Positions 19,301 through 28,062 of a DNA stretch of 64,000 nt are shown in pieces (within the stretch, counting starts at the first letter, position 1; every line of letters starts with the position of its first letter). Source of the stretch: an uncultured Lachnospiraceae bacterium (GTDB lineage: Bacteria > Bacillota > Clostridia > Lachnospirales > Lachnospiraceae); assembly GCA_902762905.1 (NCBI GenBank), contig CACWQE010000001.1, positions 124,001 to 188,000 of the forward strand, given 5' to 3'. A model generated the notes under the pieces. The model did not search any database. It worked only from the letters and a program-made list of their open reading frames with translations, and had not been told where the DNA came from. The position numbers were made by a program, and so were the translations under genes.

Positions 19301-21456
19301 ATCTGCAAGGTGGAACTGTAACAAGGTGTAATAATACCGGAGTAGTCAGTTGCTTTCGTGATTATTACGGACAATGGTCAGATGCAGAAGAGGGCGATGT
19401 CGTAGCGGCTGCATTGACAGGAAAACATGTCTATGCGATTACTGGTGGAATCTGTGGTGTCGGTGCAGATGGTGGACGGATTACAGAATGTTATAACACA
19501 GGACAGGTTGATGCCTATATGGTAAATGATTACCATCTGATGTCCGTTAATTGTACGAGTTATTCCAATACGATGTCTGGTGGAATCTGCGGTGCACTTT
19601 ATCTAAGCACAGAGATCCTGAATTGCTATAATACCGGAAGAATCCAGAGCTATTCTGACCGGAAATACACTCTGATCGATAATACTGCATCTACAACGGA
19701 TATGTTCAACTCGATTCTTTCTATGTTAGATTCGATCACGACAGTAACACCGCCGCAGAATGCGATTGCATATACGGCTGGTATTGTGGGATATTCTACC
19801 AACAAGACGTCAGGGCCGGTAAAATATTGTTATAACACAGGAAGTCTGGCAGGATCTACCGGTTCGGTTTATGCGATTGCCAATGGTTCCGTACCGGTTG
19901 CATATTGCCGCTTCTTAGACATGACGTTAAAGGATAAAGACGGAACAGAATCAGCCTTATACGGTAATAATGATAACAAAAATTCCCTTTCAGGCGCCAA
20001 AGCATTAACCCAAGAAGAGATGATGGATAAGGACAATTACCGCTCATTTGATTTTGCTAATGTATGGTTCTTGGCAGAAGCAGGAATGAATGCACCACAA
20101 TTATATCAGAATATGAATGCAACGATCCGGTCTGCAGAATTTGTAGATGTAGCCGGAAAAGAACTTAAGACAGAGTATGCATACGGAGAGCCGTTAGATC
20201 TTTCAGCCATTCAGCTATCCGTTCAGTTATCCGGCTATGAGGATGAAGTGCTATTAGATATTCCGGATAATATTGACTGCGGATATGATGCCTATACACC
20301 GGGAAAACAGACCATTTCCATTACAATGTTTGGTGCGACCAAAGAATTCGAGGTTACGGTAAAGGAAGCGGAATACGAAGTAGTTGTCAATAACGGCGAA
20401 GGTTCTGGCTTCTATCGCATGGATGAGGAAGTAACGATTCGGGCAGCCGAGCCGGAAGAAGGAATGCGGTTTGCAAAATGGAATGTTGTCCGAGGCAAAG
20501 TATCCTGCATTACCGATTTGACACAGAGTGAGCTGACCTTTCAGATGCCAAAGAAAACCATGGAATTAACTGCCGTATATGAGAAGATTCCAACACGCAG
20601 AGTAACCGTATGTAACGGAACAGGAAGTGGTGAGTATTTAGAGGGCAGTATCGTTACGATCAAAGCAAACATGCCGGAAGAGGGAATGTATTTTACAGGA
20701 TGGAGAATTCAGGGTACAGATCATCAGGATCTGATAGCAGATCCATCCCTGGATGAAGTTACTTTTATTATGCCTGCAAGTAATGTGGTGATTACCGCAC
20801 AATATGCATATAAGTCAACCGATCCAGTTGATCCGGTCGATCCAACCGATCCAACTGACCCAACCCAGCCAGGAGATAATACGCAGCCAGGAGGCAATAC
20901 GCAGCCGGGTGACAATACCCAGCCGGGAGATAATACGCAGCCGGGAAGCAATACGCAGCCGGGAGGCAATACACAGCCGGGCAAGACAGATACAGTTTCA
21001 GATATTGCACAGGGTAATATTGACGCACAGAATCCGGCATCGGATAGCAGCACCGGACAAGGTGTATCTCCGGCAAAAGTTGGAACGGTATTATATAGCA
21101 CAAAGTACAAATGCAAGGTAAAGGTGACATCAGCAGACAAAGACAACCCTACAGTAAGCTATGTAACATTTAGCAATAAGAAGGCGAAAAAGGTTACGAT
21201 TCCAAAGCAGATCACAATTGACCATGTGACTTATCGGGTAACAGCCATCGGTAAGAATGTGTTCCATAACTGCAAGAAGTTAAAGACCATCTGCTTTGAA
21301 TCCTGTGATATCCGGTCTATTGGAAATGGTGCATTCAAGGGTATTCACAAGAAAGCAGGCTTCACATTGAAGGGTTCTAAGAAAGCAAAGCAGGCTTGCA
21401 AGAAGCTTCTTAAGAACAAGAAGGTTGGATATGTGAAGACATGGAAGTTCAAGTAA
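16366..21456 (+). CDS. Giant secreted BspA-like leucine-rich-repeat surface protein
   Basis: A 1696-residue exported protein. A signal peptide with a basic start and hydrophobic core ends near VSAAS. Two blocks of BspA-type LRR repeats (about 40-300 and 400-660; repeats of the form L-x-x-I-x-LP-x-x-x-x-x-I-x-x-x-A-F-x-x-C) are each followed by an InlB B-repeat (GYTFTGWYAD at about 355, and 670-740). A GLUG-like repeat region spans about 773-1245, then an Ig-like segment, two divergent InlB repeats (1337-1485), a Pro/Gln/Gly repeat linker (1483-1541) and a final LRR-like, Lys-rich domain. There is no LPxTG signal. Such proteins bind host or microbial surfaces. The ATG follows AAGGAGG. Confidence 0.9.
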   Translation: MRRNRRLQWLLCTWILFIGLAGLIGTKGTMYVSAASATSDFVIEDGVLKGYNGTSVVVTVPDGVTTIKAGFRAKASIERIILPDSIESIQNDAFYKCTGLTEVRFSKNLTMIGARAFRGCTNLQSVDLSKTSLTSLSEGTFYGCTNLTDVSLPDTIVTIGTDAFRDCKHLGRINFPKQLQTILPFAFASCQSLNSVTLPDSVTYLGKKAFDDCIGMRELHLPAGMTCIQEAIVDGDYMLKTMTIPDTIEIIQADGIETSNHYISMGGVKSAGALKDIYIPESVTFIDGRDALSQVETIRGIAGSYAQSYAETYGITFEPVSYNATVTFDASGGNVAQDTKDVILGETYGALPTPTLKGYTFTGWYADENFSKAVYSTSTVKKSAITLYARWEKTTADENTYQGDSDDFVISQGKLTAYNGTQTRVVVPDGVTKIGAAFRDNENIVSVVLPDSVTEFYGNGSYGAFSGCTNLHEINIPKGVTTIAPGMFSDCSNLEHIVLPEGVTTIGKLAFNKATSLTSIVLPDSLTTIEDKAFLFCSNLREITLPEGIEKIGASAFYECNVLRSLSVPANVSEVNTSLTKRAYGLEQLQFVNGLTSIGASVLADNARIDTVYIPGSVTRIDEDFLKDSKAATITIEGFKNSAAYDFYEGLQNNTQYNSQFSKISFKALKYDATIHFVTGMEGNTLNDQQAVVGKGYGTLPVLEQEDNTFLGWTLGKDSKKLVRSTDLVESEEVTLYASWSKDTTGGDQKEPEEPDGTPTRLPSDNISEKPADAEYTEIATAEELNAIRDNLNGNYRLTADIDLSQVTATGGTYDVDGLGWCPIGATKDTLADGFTGTFDGNGHTIRGLTITGEVPYKDVGLFARVEGGTIRNLKLADCKIEGGGSAVRSGCLAGYVSENEETGKQALIENCKITSGEIKFLTAKDVISENIAVGGITGYMGKGVIRNCSSKADVTYFSNEQEFPTAACSRFLGGITGYLQGGTVTRCNNTGVVSCFRDYYGQWSDAEEGDVVAAALTGKHVYAITGGICGVGADGGRITECYNTGQVDAYMVNDYHLMSVNCTSYSNTMSGGICGALYLSTEILNCYNTGRIQSYSDRKYTLIDNTASTTDMFNSILSMLDSITTVTPPQNAIAYTAGIVGYSTNKTSGPVKYCYNTGSLAGSTGSVYAIANGSVPVAYCRFLDMTLKDKDGTESALYGNNDNKNSLSGAKALTQEEMMDKDNYRSFDFANVWFLAEAGMNAPQLYQNMNATIRSAEFVDVAGKELKTEYAYGEPLDLSAIQLSVQLSGYEDEVLLDIPDNIDCGYDAYTPGKQTISITMFGATKEFEVTVKEAEYEVVVNNGEGSGFYRMDEEVTIRAAEPEEGMRFAKWNVVRGKVSCITDLTQSELTFQMPKKTMELTAVYEKIPTRRVTVCNGTGSGEYLEGSIVTIKANMPEEGMYFTGWRIQGTDHQDLIADPSLDEVTFIMPASNVVITAQYAYKSTDPVDPVDPTDPTDPTQPGDNTQPGGNTQPGDNTQPGDNTQPGSNTQPGGNTQPGKTDTVSDIAQGNIDAQNPASDSSTGQGVSPAKVGTVLYSTKYKCKVKVTSADKDNPTVSYVTFSNKKAKKVTIPKQITIDHVTYRVTAIGKNVFHNCKKLKTICFESCDIRSIGNGAFKGIHKKAGFTLKGSKKAKQACKKLLKNKKVGYVKTWKFK
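20863..20988 (+). repeat. Tandem 18-bp repeats coding for TQPG(D/G/S)N
   Basis: Seven tandem units of 18 bases, each coding for Thr-Gln-Pro-Gly-x-Asn, with the last unit diverged. They follow a DPxDPTDPT stretch and form a flexible linker before the C-terminal domain of the giant surface protein. Units differ mainly at third positions and at residue five, so they are old enough to have drifted but could still change in number by slippage or recombination. Confidence 0.9.
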
Positions 21457-21475
21457 AAGTTGGCAGGAGGAGAAT

Positions 21476-24400
21476 ATGAGAACGAAAAGAGCATGCAGTG
21501 TTCTTTTGCTGGCTGCACTTCTGATTGGAATGTTGCAGCCGGCAGCAAAGGTACAGGCGTTTGCATATGCGGCAGAACAATGGTTTGTTCTATATCAGGG
21601 AGGAAGTTTTTCCGGAGTGAATGGCCAGTCTGGTGCAATCAATACTTATGTAATGAACATGCGGTTGTTGTCGGATGATACCAAGGTATATGTAGAATAT
21701 AAAAAGTCAGAATCTGCAGTAAAGGATACCTATTATTGGGTGGCTGATGAATCGTTGAAGGAAGATGATGGAGCCCGTTATGTCGTGGGAGATAATATAC
21801 TCAAATCCATCTATAACGGAGGAGGCAGTATATATCTTCGAGTTGAGGCAGGTTCAGCCACTGTGCAATGGCCGGATTCAGATAAGGCAGATTATGCAAA
21901 ACTGATGCCTTATCGATATACAAAGGGCAAAGCGGATTCGGGAGATGACGAAGATAAAGTAAAGCAAGAGGCAAATCCGGCACTACTTGAGGCAATATGT
22001 GAGAAATTCAAGTTAGACAAGTATTTTAAAGATTCCAAATTCTATATGTATAAGGCAGAAAAAGTTGCATCATACCTTGCAAAAGAGACAGGGAATGACG
22101 ATCTTGCCAAGTTGTTTAATTCGTTTTCTCCAGATGGATTTAAGATGGAGGATGATGGTGGTAAATTTGTAGTGTCCTGTCAGCCGAATGATGAAGGGAA
22201 TCTTGAGTGGAGATTTGCATTTCCGGTAAGTTCTGATGATGGAGACGACAAAGATTCCATGGCAGATTTCATACAGGATCATGAAGCATGGACACAATAT
22301 AAAGATCAGGTGGATTTATTAGAGCAACGGTTAAAGGATGTAAAGGGAATTGCAGACGAGGTAAAAGCTGGTAAATGGAAAGATTATATTCCGGTAGGAG
22401 TTACGGATCGGGTACATATGCAGCATCTGTTAAATGACAGTGTAGAGGTGGAGACATACACACAAGGTTATATGGAGATTGTTACCGATCGCGATTTTAA
22501 TTATCTAAGCAGTTGCGGCAATCTGGCAGGTGTGTTATCTGCTGAACAGAAGCAATATGTGAAACAATATCTTTCTTATATTGGAGGTATTCCATTTCCG
22601 TGGTTCTGGGCGGTTAATTATGATGTTACCGGCAAAGCACAATTGAGTTTGAAATGTGAACAGGATGCAGATGGAGGCAGAAGCTTAACGTCAGACACCG
22701 GTATTTATGCAAATGGTAATCTCGCAGCACAGGCAGGTGTTGGTGGATATGGTATGATCAGTGTAGCAGGACATCTGGATGCAAGTATCGATGCGGAAGT
22801 GACACAACGTAAGAAACTGTCCGCAAAAGGAAAAGCATATTTAGAAGCAATGGCACTAAGGTATTATAAGAAGACTATATTGCAATCCGAGGAGTATTCG
22901 CATACATTTTTCGATGTTTCAAACAAGAATAATGCAGAGGATATTGCAACTTTGGCATCATTGGATGATGCATTGATGTCAAGTGCCGCAGAAGAGGAAC
23001 CATTGACAATGGTATCACGGGATTTCCTGAAAGAGACAACACCATGGGACGGGAAGGAACCAGATATCAGTCAAACCGCCAACAATGGAATTGCATTGTA
23101 TCGTGCAGAAGATAATACTTATACAGTCAATGGAAAAGGTGTAACCGGAACCTATCTGCAGCAGTCAACCATGCAGGGTTCTACGCCACGGATTGTCAGC
23201 GTAGGAGATAAAGATGTGCTGTTCTTCTTTACAATGGATGCAGATGGCAAGAGCAGCGATGCAGGAAGATTGATGTATTCAGTTAAGGAGAACGGAACAT
23301 GGTCTGAACCGGCTGCGGTATGGGATAACGGACAGGCAGATTATTATGCAGATGCCAGAGTGATCAACGGAAATCTGTATCTGGCCTGGCAGAAAGCCGG
23401 AGAGACAATAACTGGAGCAGATGCGGAGAAACAGTTGGTCAATGCCATTGCACAGTCTGAGATCTGTGTGGCGACCTTTGATACGAAGACGAATACATTT
23501 GTGAATCCGCAATATATTACAGATAATGCATATGTCGATATGCTGCCACAGATCGTATGTAATGGAAGTAAGCCGGCTGTTGCGTGGGTATCTAATACGC
23601 AGAATGCAGTTGACGGAGCTGCCAATCCTAACACAATCGTATATAGCGAGCTTGCTAATGATATATGGACGCAACCGACCACCATTGCTTCGATCAATGA
23701 GTATATTGGTAATTATGTAGTGTATCAACAGGATGATGCATATCATGCAGTATATGTAGGAAATGATATGTCGGATTGTGACGAGACAACAACACAGACA
23801 GCAACGATACATTATGCAGATATGACAAAACAGACAGTCTTAGAGCAGGATAACCAATCCATTCTGGGATTGCAATATTGCAACGGCAGCCTGTATTGGT
23901 TAAGTGATGGGATTCTTACCAGTATGGCAGTAGATTCAGCTACTCCACAGACACTTGTTACAGAAGCGGAAGCAGCATCGGATAAGAATATCGGGGCTGA
24001 TTTTGTAGTAGTGTCTAATAATGGAAAGACAAGTATTGTGTGGAGTAATGCTGCAGAGAATGGGTATAGCGTATCTTCTGCCATTTGGAACGGAAGCGAA
24101 TTAAGTAACCGGATTACATTATATGAGCGTCCGGATGCAGTTATGCAAAGCTTTCATGTTGCCTTAAAGGACAATGGCAATTATGATTTTGTGATAGATG
24201 AGATGACTGACGAGACTACTCATGCAATTGCAGAAGTGATCAAGGAGCCGACGGATACATTTTCTATTACCAATGTGGATATGACAGATCTGAACCGTAC
24301 GAACAGTGTACAGAGTATGGGTGCGTATATCCATAATGATGGCGAGACAACCTTGGATCATCTGTATGTCAAGGTAACATCCGGACAGACTGTCTATTAT

Positions 24401-25423
24401 GATAAGGCATTGCCACAAACATTAGAGGCAGGACAAGGCTACTATCTAGAAGATTCTTTTCAGGTAACAAAGATTCAGCAGCCAAAGCAGTTTCAGATAT
24501 ATGTATATCAAAAGGATGCGGACGGAAATGTATTAGATAACACCCTGACTTCGGCATATGAAGTAACATTGGGACGGACGAATCTGTCGCTTGCCATGGA
24601 TAAAGTAGAGAAGAATGGAAAGCTGCGTCTAAAATGCAAGGTGACCAATGAAAGTGATACGCCATCTGCCGGCAAGATCTGTCTATATGATGATATTAAT
24701 GCAACCCATCAGATTGACGCGGTTGCATTTGAAGATGTTGCGGCAGGAGCAAGTGATTACCTGTATTTTGATGTAGATCCGGATCGTATGACATTTCAGG
24801 ATGATGAGGGATTGTCCTATCAGGCAAAGGTCATAACAGACATTACGGATTATCAGAGTACGAACAACAAAGCAATGGTAGTCTTTTATGCTTCTGACTT
24901 TGGTGCAGAGGATTCCTCTAGTGAATCCGGTTCAAGCGAGGATACAACCGGGGAGGAAAAGTCAACTTCTGAATCTGGCGAGACAACAACGGCAGAAGAA
25001 AAGTCAACGGCAGAGCCAGGCAAGGCGACAACTGCAGAGGAAAAGACAACCGGTACCGCCTATAATTCAAGTGAAGCAACGACAGAGAAAGTACCCCCGG
25101 TATCAAATGGAACAACAACCCAGGATGCGACGTTAAAAGCAGTAGCTAAGTTTAAGGGCAAACCACAAAAGAACAAAATAACACTCACATGGAAGAAAAG
25201 TAGTGGAATATCCGGATATCAGCTACAGGTGAGCCATTCTAAGAAATTCAGGAACAGCAAGACATATTCCCTTTCGGCAGCCAAGAAGAAATATACGGTA
25301 AGAAAGGTTACAACCGGACGAACGTATTACATCCGCATCCGGACATTTAAGAAGACACGCCAAGATGGTCAGTTACGGACATTTTACAGTAAATATAAGA
25401 CATTAAAAGTAAAAAGCAAATAA
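21476..25423 (+). CDS. Large secreted protein with propeller-like region, CARDB-like and Fn3 domains
   Basis: A 1315-residue exported protein. A signal peptide of about 28 residues precedes the mature chain. The middle part (about 540-900) contains repeated short strands such as PRIVSVGDKDVLFFF, LYLAWQKAG and KPAVAWVSNT, resembling sialidase-type beta-propeller repeats; a catalytic role is not shown. A CARDB-like beta-sandwich follows at about 940-1030. A Ser/Thr/Glu-rich linker (about 1140-1215) leads to one fibronectin type III domain (1225-1315) with a very basic tail. No LPxTG is present. The start follows GGAGGAG, 19 bases after the upstream gene, so both are co-transcribed. Confidence 0.82.
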   Translation: MRTKRACSVLLLAALLIGMLQPAAKVQAFAYAAEQWFVLYQGGSFSGVNGQSGAINTYVMNMRLLSDDTKVYVEYKKSESAVKDTYYWVADESLKEDDGARYVVGDNILKSIYNGGGSIYLRVEAGSATVQWPDSDKADYAKLMPYRYTKGKADSGDDEDKVKQEANPALLEAICEKFKLDKYFKDSKFYMYKAEKVASYLAKETGNDDLAKLFNSFSPDGFKMEDDGGKFVVSCQPNDEGNLEWRFAFPVSSDDGDDKDSMADFIQDHEAWTQYKDQVDLLEQRLKDVKGIADEVKAGKWKDYIPVGVTDRVHMQHLLNDSVEVETYTQGYMEIVTDRDFNYLSSCGNLAGVLSAEQKQYVKQYLSYIGGIPFPWFWAVNYDVTGKAQLSLKCEQDADGGRSLTSDTGIYANGNLAAQAGVGGYGMISVAGHLDASIDAEVTQRKKLSAKGKAYLEAMALRYYKKTILQSEEYSHTFFDVSNKNNAEDIATLASLDDALMSSAAEEEPLTMVSRDFLKETTPWDGKEPDISQTANNGIALYRAEDNTYTVNGKGVTGTYLQQSTMQGSTPRIVSVGDKDVLFFFTMDADGKSSDAGRLMYSVKENGTWSEPAAVWDNGQADYYADARVINGNLYLAWQKAGETITGADAEKQLVNAIAQSEICVATFDTKTNTFVNPQYITDNAYVDMLPQIVCNGSKPAVAWVSNTQNAVDGAANPNTIVYSELANDIWTQPTTIASINEYIGNYVVYQQDDAYHAVYVGNDMSDCDETTTQTATIHYADMTKQTVLEQDNQSILGLQYCNGSLYWLSDGILTSMAVDSATPQTLVTEAEAASDKNIGADFVVVSNNGKTSIVWSNAAENGYSVSSAIWNGSELSNRITLYERPDAVMQSFHVALKDNGNYDFVIDEMTDETTHAIAEVIKEPTDTFSITNVDMTDLNRTNSVQSMGAYIHNDGETTLDHLYVKVTSGQTVYYDKALPQTLEAGQGYYLEDSFQVTKIQQPKQFQIYVYQKDADGNVLDNTLTSAYEVTLGRTNLSLAMDKVEKNGKLRLKCKVTNESDTPSAGKICLYDDINATHQIDAVAFEDVAAGASDYLYFDVDPDRMTFQDDEGLSYQAKVITDITDYQSTNNKAMVVFYASDFGAEDSSSESGSSEDTTGEEKSTSESGETTTAEEKSTAEPGKATTAEEKTTGTAYNSSEATTEKVPPVSNGTTTQDATLKAVAKFKGKPQKNKITLTWKKSSGISGYQLQVSHSKKFRNSKTYSLSAAKKKYTVRKVTTGRTYYIRIRTFKKTRQDGQLRTFYSKYKTLKVKSK

Positions 25424-25435
25424 AGTAAGGATGCA

Positions 25436-25464
25436 TTGACAGGGCACCCAGTAACAGGTATAGT
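25436..25464 (+). promoter_or_regulatory. Strong sigma-A promoter for the third surface-protein gene
   Basis: TTGACA (25436-25441), a 17-base spacer and TATAGT (25459-25464) lie in the short gap after the 1315-residue protein gene. Transcription would begin about 20 bases before the ATG at 25494. The third gene can therefore be expressed apart from the two large ones. Confidence 0.75.
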
Positions 25465-25493
25465 AACATGTAGTGCAGGAAGGAGAAGATAAC

Positions 25494-26873
25494 ATGCGCA
25501 TAAACAGGAAACATATGATATACTCGTTATTGGGTGTCTTTCTATTATTGGGGATCTGGGGACAGGATGCTTATGCAACTACCGTATTAGATTCCTATGT
25601 GGAACCGGGTTATCACATTATAGAGAATGCCGATCATGAAGCAGAGGTAATTGCATATCGATTAGTGGGGCTTGGTACTAGGAATCTGTCTATTAAGGAT
25701 ACTATGACGAGTAACCAGGAGCAATATAAAGTGATCCGGATTGTAGATGGTGTCTTTAAGGGCTTGAAGGCAAATGATGTATCCATAGCAGGTTCTGTGA
25801 AAGAGATTGGCAACGAGGCATTTGCCAGTGCCAAACTGACAGGGATCATTACAATCGATGAGGGTGTAGAGGTATTAGGAGAGAAATGTTTTCAGAATTT
25901 CATCTGTACGAGGATGAAGCTTCCGAATTCCATTACTACGATTAAAGCTTTGGCATTTCATAATACGGGAGTAAGCCGGTTCAAACTGCCAACGGCATTA
26001 CAATCTCTGGCTGCGGATGCATTTGATGATGCGGATACCTTTACTTTTATTATTCCAAAGGAGATGACGGATATCTCATCATTGCATCTGGAAAATTATA
26101 CAAAGTCTACATTCCAGGTAGAGGATGAAAGCCAGACGGACATAATTGCATATCTGAAAGAGAAGGGATTGCACTACGAGATTGCGGAGAAGTCTACAGA
26201 GAATAATGATCCACCCAAGGAGGATACCAAGGATACAACGAAGTCGGATATACCAGCTAATTCTCCAGATATAACAAAACCGGATAGCACAGAGGATTCT
26301 TCAAATACGCAAAATCCGGATGAATCAACTGAATTAACCAATAATCCACAAGTATCGCAATCGGTTAATTCGGAACAGCAGATTAGTATTACTGATCAGA
26401 CTGATATTCCTAACAATGGAATCTATACAATTGACAATCTGTTATATAAGATTATTGATAAAAAGAAAGTCAGTTTTGTCGGCTGTAAGAAACAGGCAAA
26501 ACAATTACGGATTCCAGCAACTGTTCAGATTGCAGGTATGCAATATAAGGTAACACGCGTGGAAGCAGGTGCATGTAAAAAGAACACAAAAGTATGCAAG
26601 ATATGGGTGGGCAGTCAGGTTACGGTAATTGGTGCAGAGGCATTTGCGCAATGTAAGAATTTGAGACACATTACGATTGGCAGTCAGGTTAAGAAAATAG
26701 GAGCAAAAACATTCTACAAAGATACAGGACTATCCCGAGTTACATTCCGATCCTCTAAGTTGAGCTCTATTGGTAAGAAGACATTTTATTGTGTACCAAA
26801 GAGTACAAAGATACAGGTTCCGAAGGGAACCAAAAAGAAATACCAGAAACTAATCCAAAAAGCAATGAAATAA
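25494..26873 (+). CDS. Secreted BspA-like LRR protein
   Basis: A 459-residue exported protein. The signal peptide runs to about residue 31 (AYATT). LRR-5 type repeats occupy about 60-210 (for example VKEIGNEAFASAKL and LGEKCFQNF), followed by a Ser/Thr/Asp/Pro-rich linker (about 225-300) and a second LRR block (about 305-459) with VIGAEAFAQCKNL and IGAKTFYKDTGL. The C-terminal block is rich in Lys and similar in plan to the end of the 1696-residue protein. The frame is open from a GTG at 25473, but the ATG at 25494 is placed behind AAGGAGA and gives a better signal peptide. Confidence 0.88.
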   Translation: MRINRKHMIYSLLGVFLLLGIWGQDAYATTVLDSYVEPGYHIIENADHEAEVIAYRLVGLGTRNLSIKDTMTSNQEQYKVIRIVDGVFKGLKANDVSIAGSVKEIGNEAFASAKLTGIITIDEGVEVLGEKCFQNFICTRMKLPNSITTIKALAFHNTGVSRFKLPTALQSLAADAFDDADTFTFIIPKEMTDISSLHLENYTKSTFQVEDESQTDIIAYLKEKGLHYEIAEKSTENNDPPKEDTKDTTKSDIPANSPDITKPDSTEDSSNTQNPDESTELTNNPQVSQSVNSEQQISITDQTDIPNNGIYTIDNLLYKIIDKKKVSFVGCKKQAKQLRIPATVQIAGMQYKVTRVEAGACKKNTKVCKIWVGSQVTVIGAEAFAQCKNLRHITIGSQVKKIGAKTFYKDTGLSRVTFRSSKLSSIGKKTFYCVPKSTKIQVPKGTKKKYQKLIQKAMK

Positions 26874-26886
26874 ATCATGCTAATTC

Positions 26887-26945
26887 TTACAATCTTCTGT
26901 TAATAATTACAATTCGATACAAATAAAATAATTTTATGTTATATT
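26887..26945 (+). promoter_or_regulatory. Candidate autoregulatory element and promoter of the LytTR-FHA gene
   Basis: TTACAATCT-N3-GTTAAT starts at 26887 and matches the element at 16230 over about 42 columns. The element runs into a weak -35 (GATACA, 26916-26921), spaced 17 bases from TTATAT (26939-26944). The layout matches that of the first surface gene, which suggests that one regulator controls both. The neighbouring gene codes for a LytTR DNA-binding protein, the natural candidate. Confidence 0.5.
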
Positions 26946-26977
26946 TAATTGTAGAATATTCAACTGAGGAGAACACC

Positions 26978-28048
26978 ATGATTAGAATAGGTATATGCGA
27001 TGAAGACCAGAATTTTATTAATAATCTGGTTGAAATTATAAGTGGGATTTTCTTCCAATACGGGGATTGGGAGACGGAGGTATTTTACAGTGGAAAGGAT
27101 GTTCTTTCCCAGATCGAGAAAGGAACTTTTGACTGTGATCTTTTATTGATGGATATTGGTTCTAAGGATGATTCCGGTTTGCTGGTTGCAAAGAAAGTCA
27201 ACGAAAAGCGAATTGATACAGATATTATATTCATTGCCAGTTCCGAAGAATATGTATTTGAATGTTATCGGTATCATACATTTGCGTATCTATTGAAACC
27301 ATTGAAACAGCAGGAATTTGAATTCGAATTGAAACGGTATATCAATGAAATGAATGTGACATCCAAGTGTCTGCACATTACACAATGGGGCAATGAGATT
27401 GCAATTCCGCTTCGGAAGATTACATACATTGAGAGCAATTATCGCAAGGTGATTGTACATACATCGACAGAAGATTATGAATATTATGCAAAGCTGAATG
27501 ATTTAGAGAAAGTATTACATGAGGATGGTTTCATTCGGTGTCATCAAAGCTATTTAGTAGCCAAGGATAAGATTACGAATCAGATTGGTAACGAAATCAT
27601 GCTAGGGGATAGCATTACATTACCGGTGAGCCGTCGTTATATGGATAATATAAGGGAGCAGGTATTTGATGAGATTGCTGCGACGCAGGATTCCCAGTCC
27701 TGCTATGTGACAAAGAGTCTTTCCCAGAACCGTGAAAAGACAGGAGCCTTAGTATGTATCAAAGGTGCCTATGTAGGCGGGATTGTCCGGATTCGCCCAG
27801 AGCAGAAGATTTTAATCGGAAGAGATGGCAACGTCGCAGATATGGTAGTGAATCTACCGGAGGTCAGCCGCCTGCATTGTGCGATCATCTATCACGAAGC
27901 GACAGAAAGCTATGAGGTGGTGGATTTTTCCACAAATGGAACGTATGTGAACACGGATAAGCGCCTGATTCAGGATGAGACGTATCTGTTAAAGCCAGGA
28001 ACGATCATTAGCTTTGGGGATCGTAATACAGTATACAAATTAGGGTAA
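26978..28048 (+). CDS. Response regulator with receiver, LytTR DNA-binding and FHA domains
   Basis: A 356-residue regulator with three parts. Residues 1-120 are a CheY-like receiver with the acidic pair in ICDED and phosphoacceptor Asp59 in LLMDIGS. Residues about 130-230 are a LytTR DNA-binding domain (ITYIESNYRKV, FIRCHQSYLVAKD). The C-terminal 100 residues form an FHA domain with GRDGNVADMVVNLPEVSRLHC and STNGTYVN, the residues that bind phosphothreonine. This fusion lets one protein respond to aspartyl phosphorylation and to Ser/Thr phosphorylation. The ATG at 26978 follows TGAGGAG. It heads the FHA-kinase genes. Confidence 0.9.
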   Translation: MIRIGICDEDQNFINNLVEIISGIFFQYGDWETEVFYSGKDVLSQIEKGTFDCDLLLMDIGSKDDSGLLVAKKVNEKRIDTDIIFIASSEEYVFECYRYHTFAYLLKPLKQQEFEFELKRYINEMNVTSKCLHITQWGNEIAIPLRKITYIESNYRKVIVHTSTEDYEYYAKLNDLEKVLHEDGFIRCHQSYLVAKDKITNQIGNEIMLGDSITLPVSRRYMDNIREQVFDEIAATQDSQSCYVTKSLSQNREKTGALVCIKGAYVGGIVRIRPEQKILIGRDGNVADMVVNLPEVSRLHCAIIYHEATESYEVVDFSTNGTYVNTDKRLIQDETYLLKPGTIISFGDRNTVYKLG

Positions 28049-28062
28049 GATGAGGGAATGGA

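Noticed and set aside
20863..20988. Repeat tested as a CRISPR-like array
   Set aside because: Units are contiguous with no unique spacers and are in frame with a coding sequence.
20724..21146. Minus- and plus-strand open frames over the TQPGxN repeat
   Set aside because: They are by-products of the 18-bp repeats, with repetitive products and no start signals; the giant adhesin frame is real.
21476..25423. Sialidase activity for the 1315-residue protein
   Set aside because: The propeller-like strands lack the full set of Asp boxes and the catalytic Arg triad that I would need to see.
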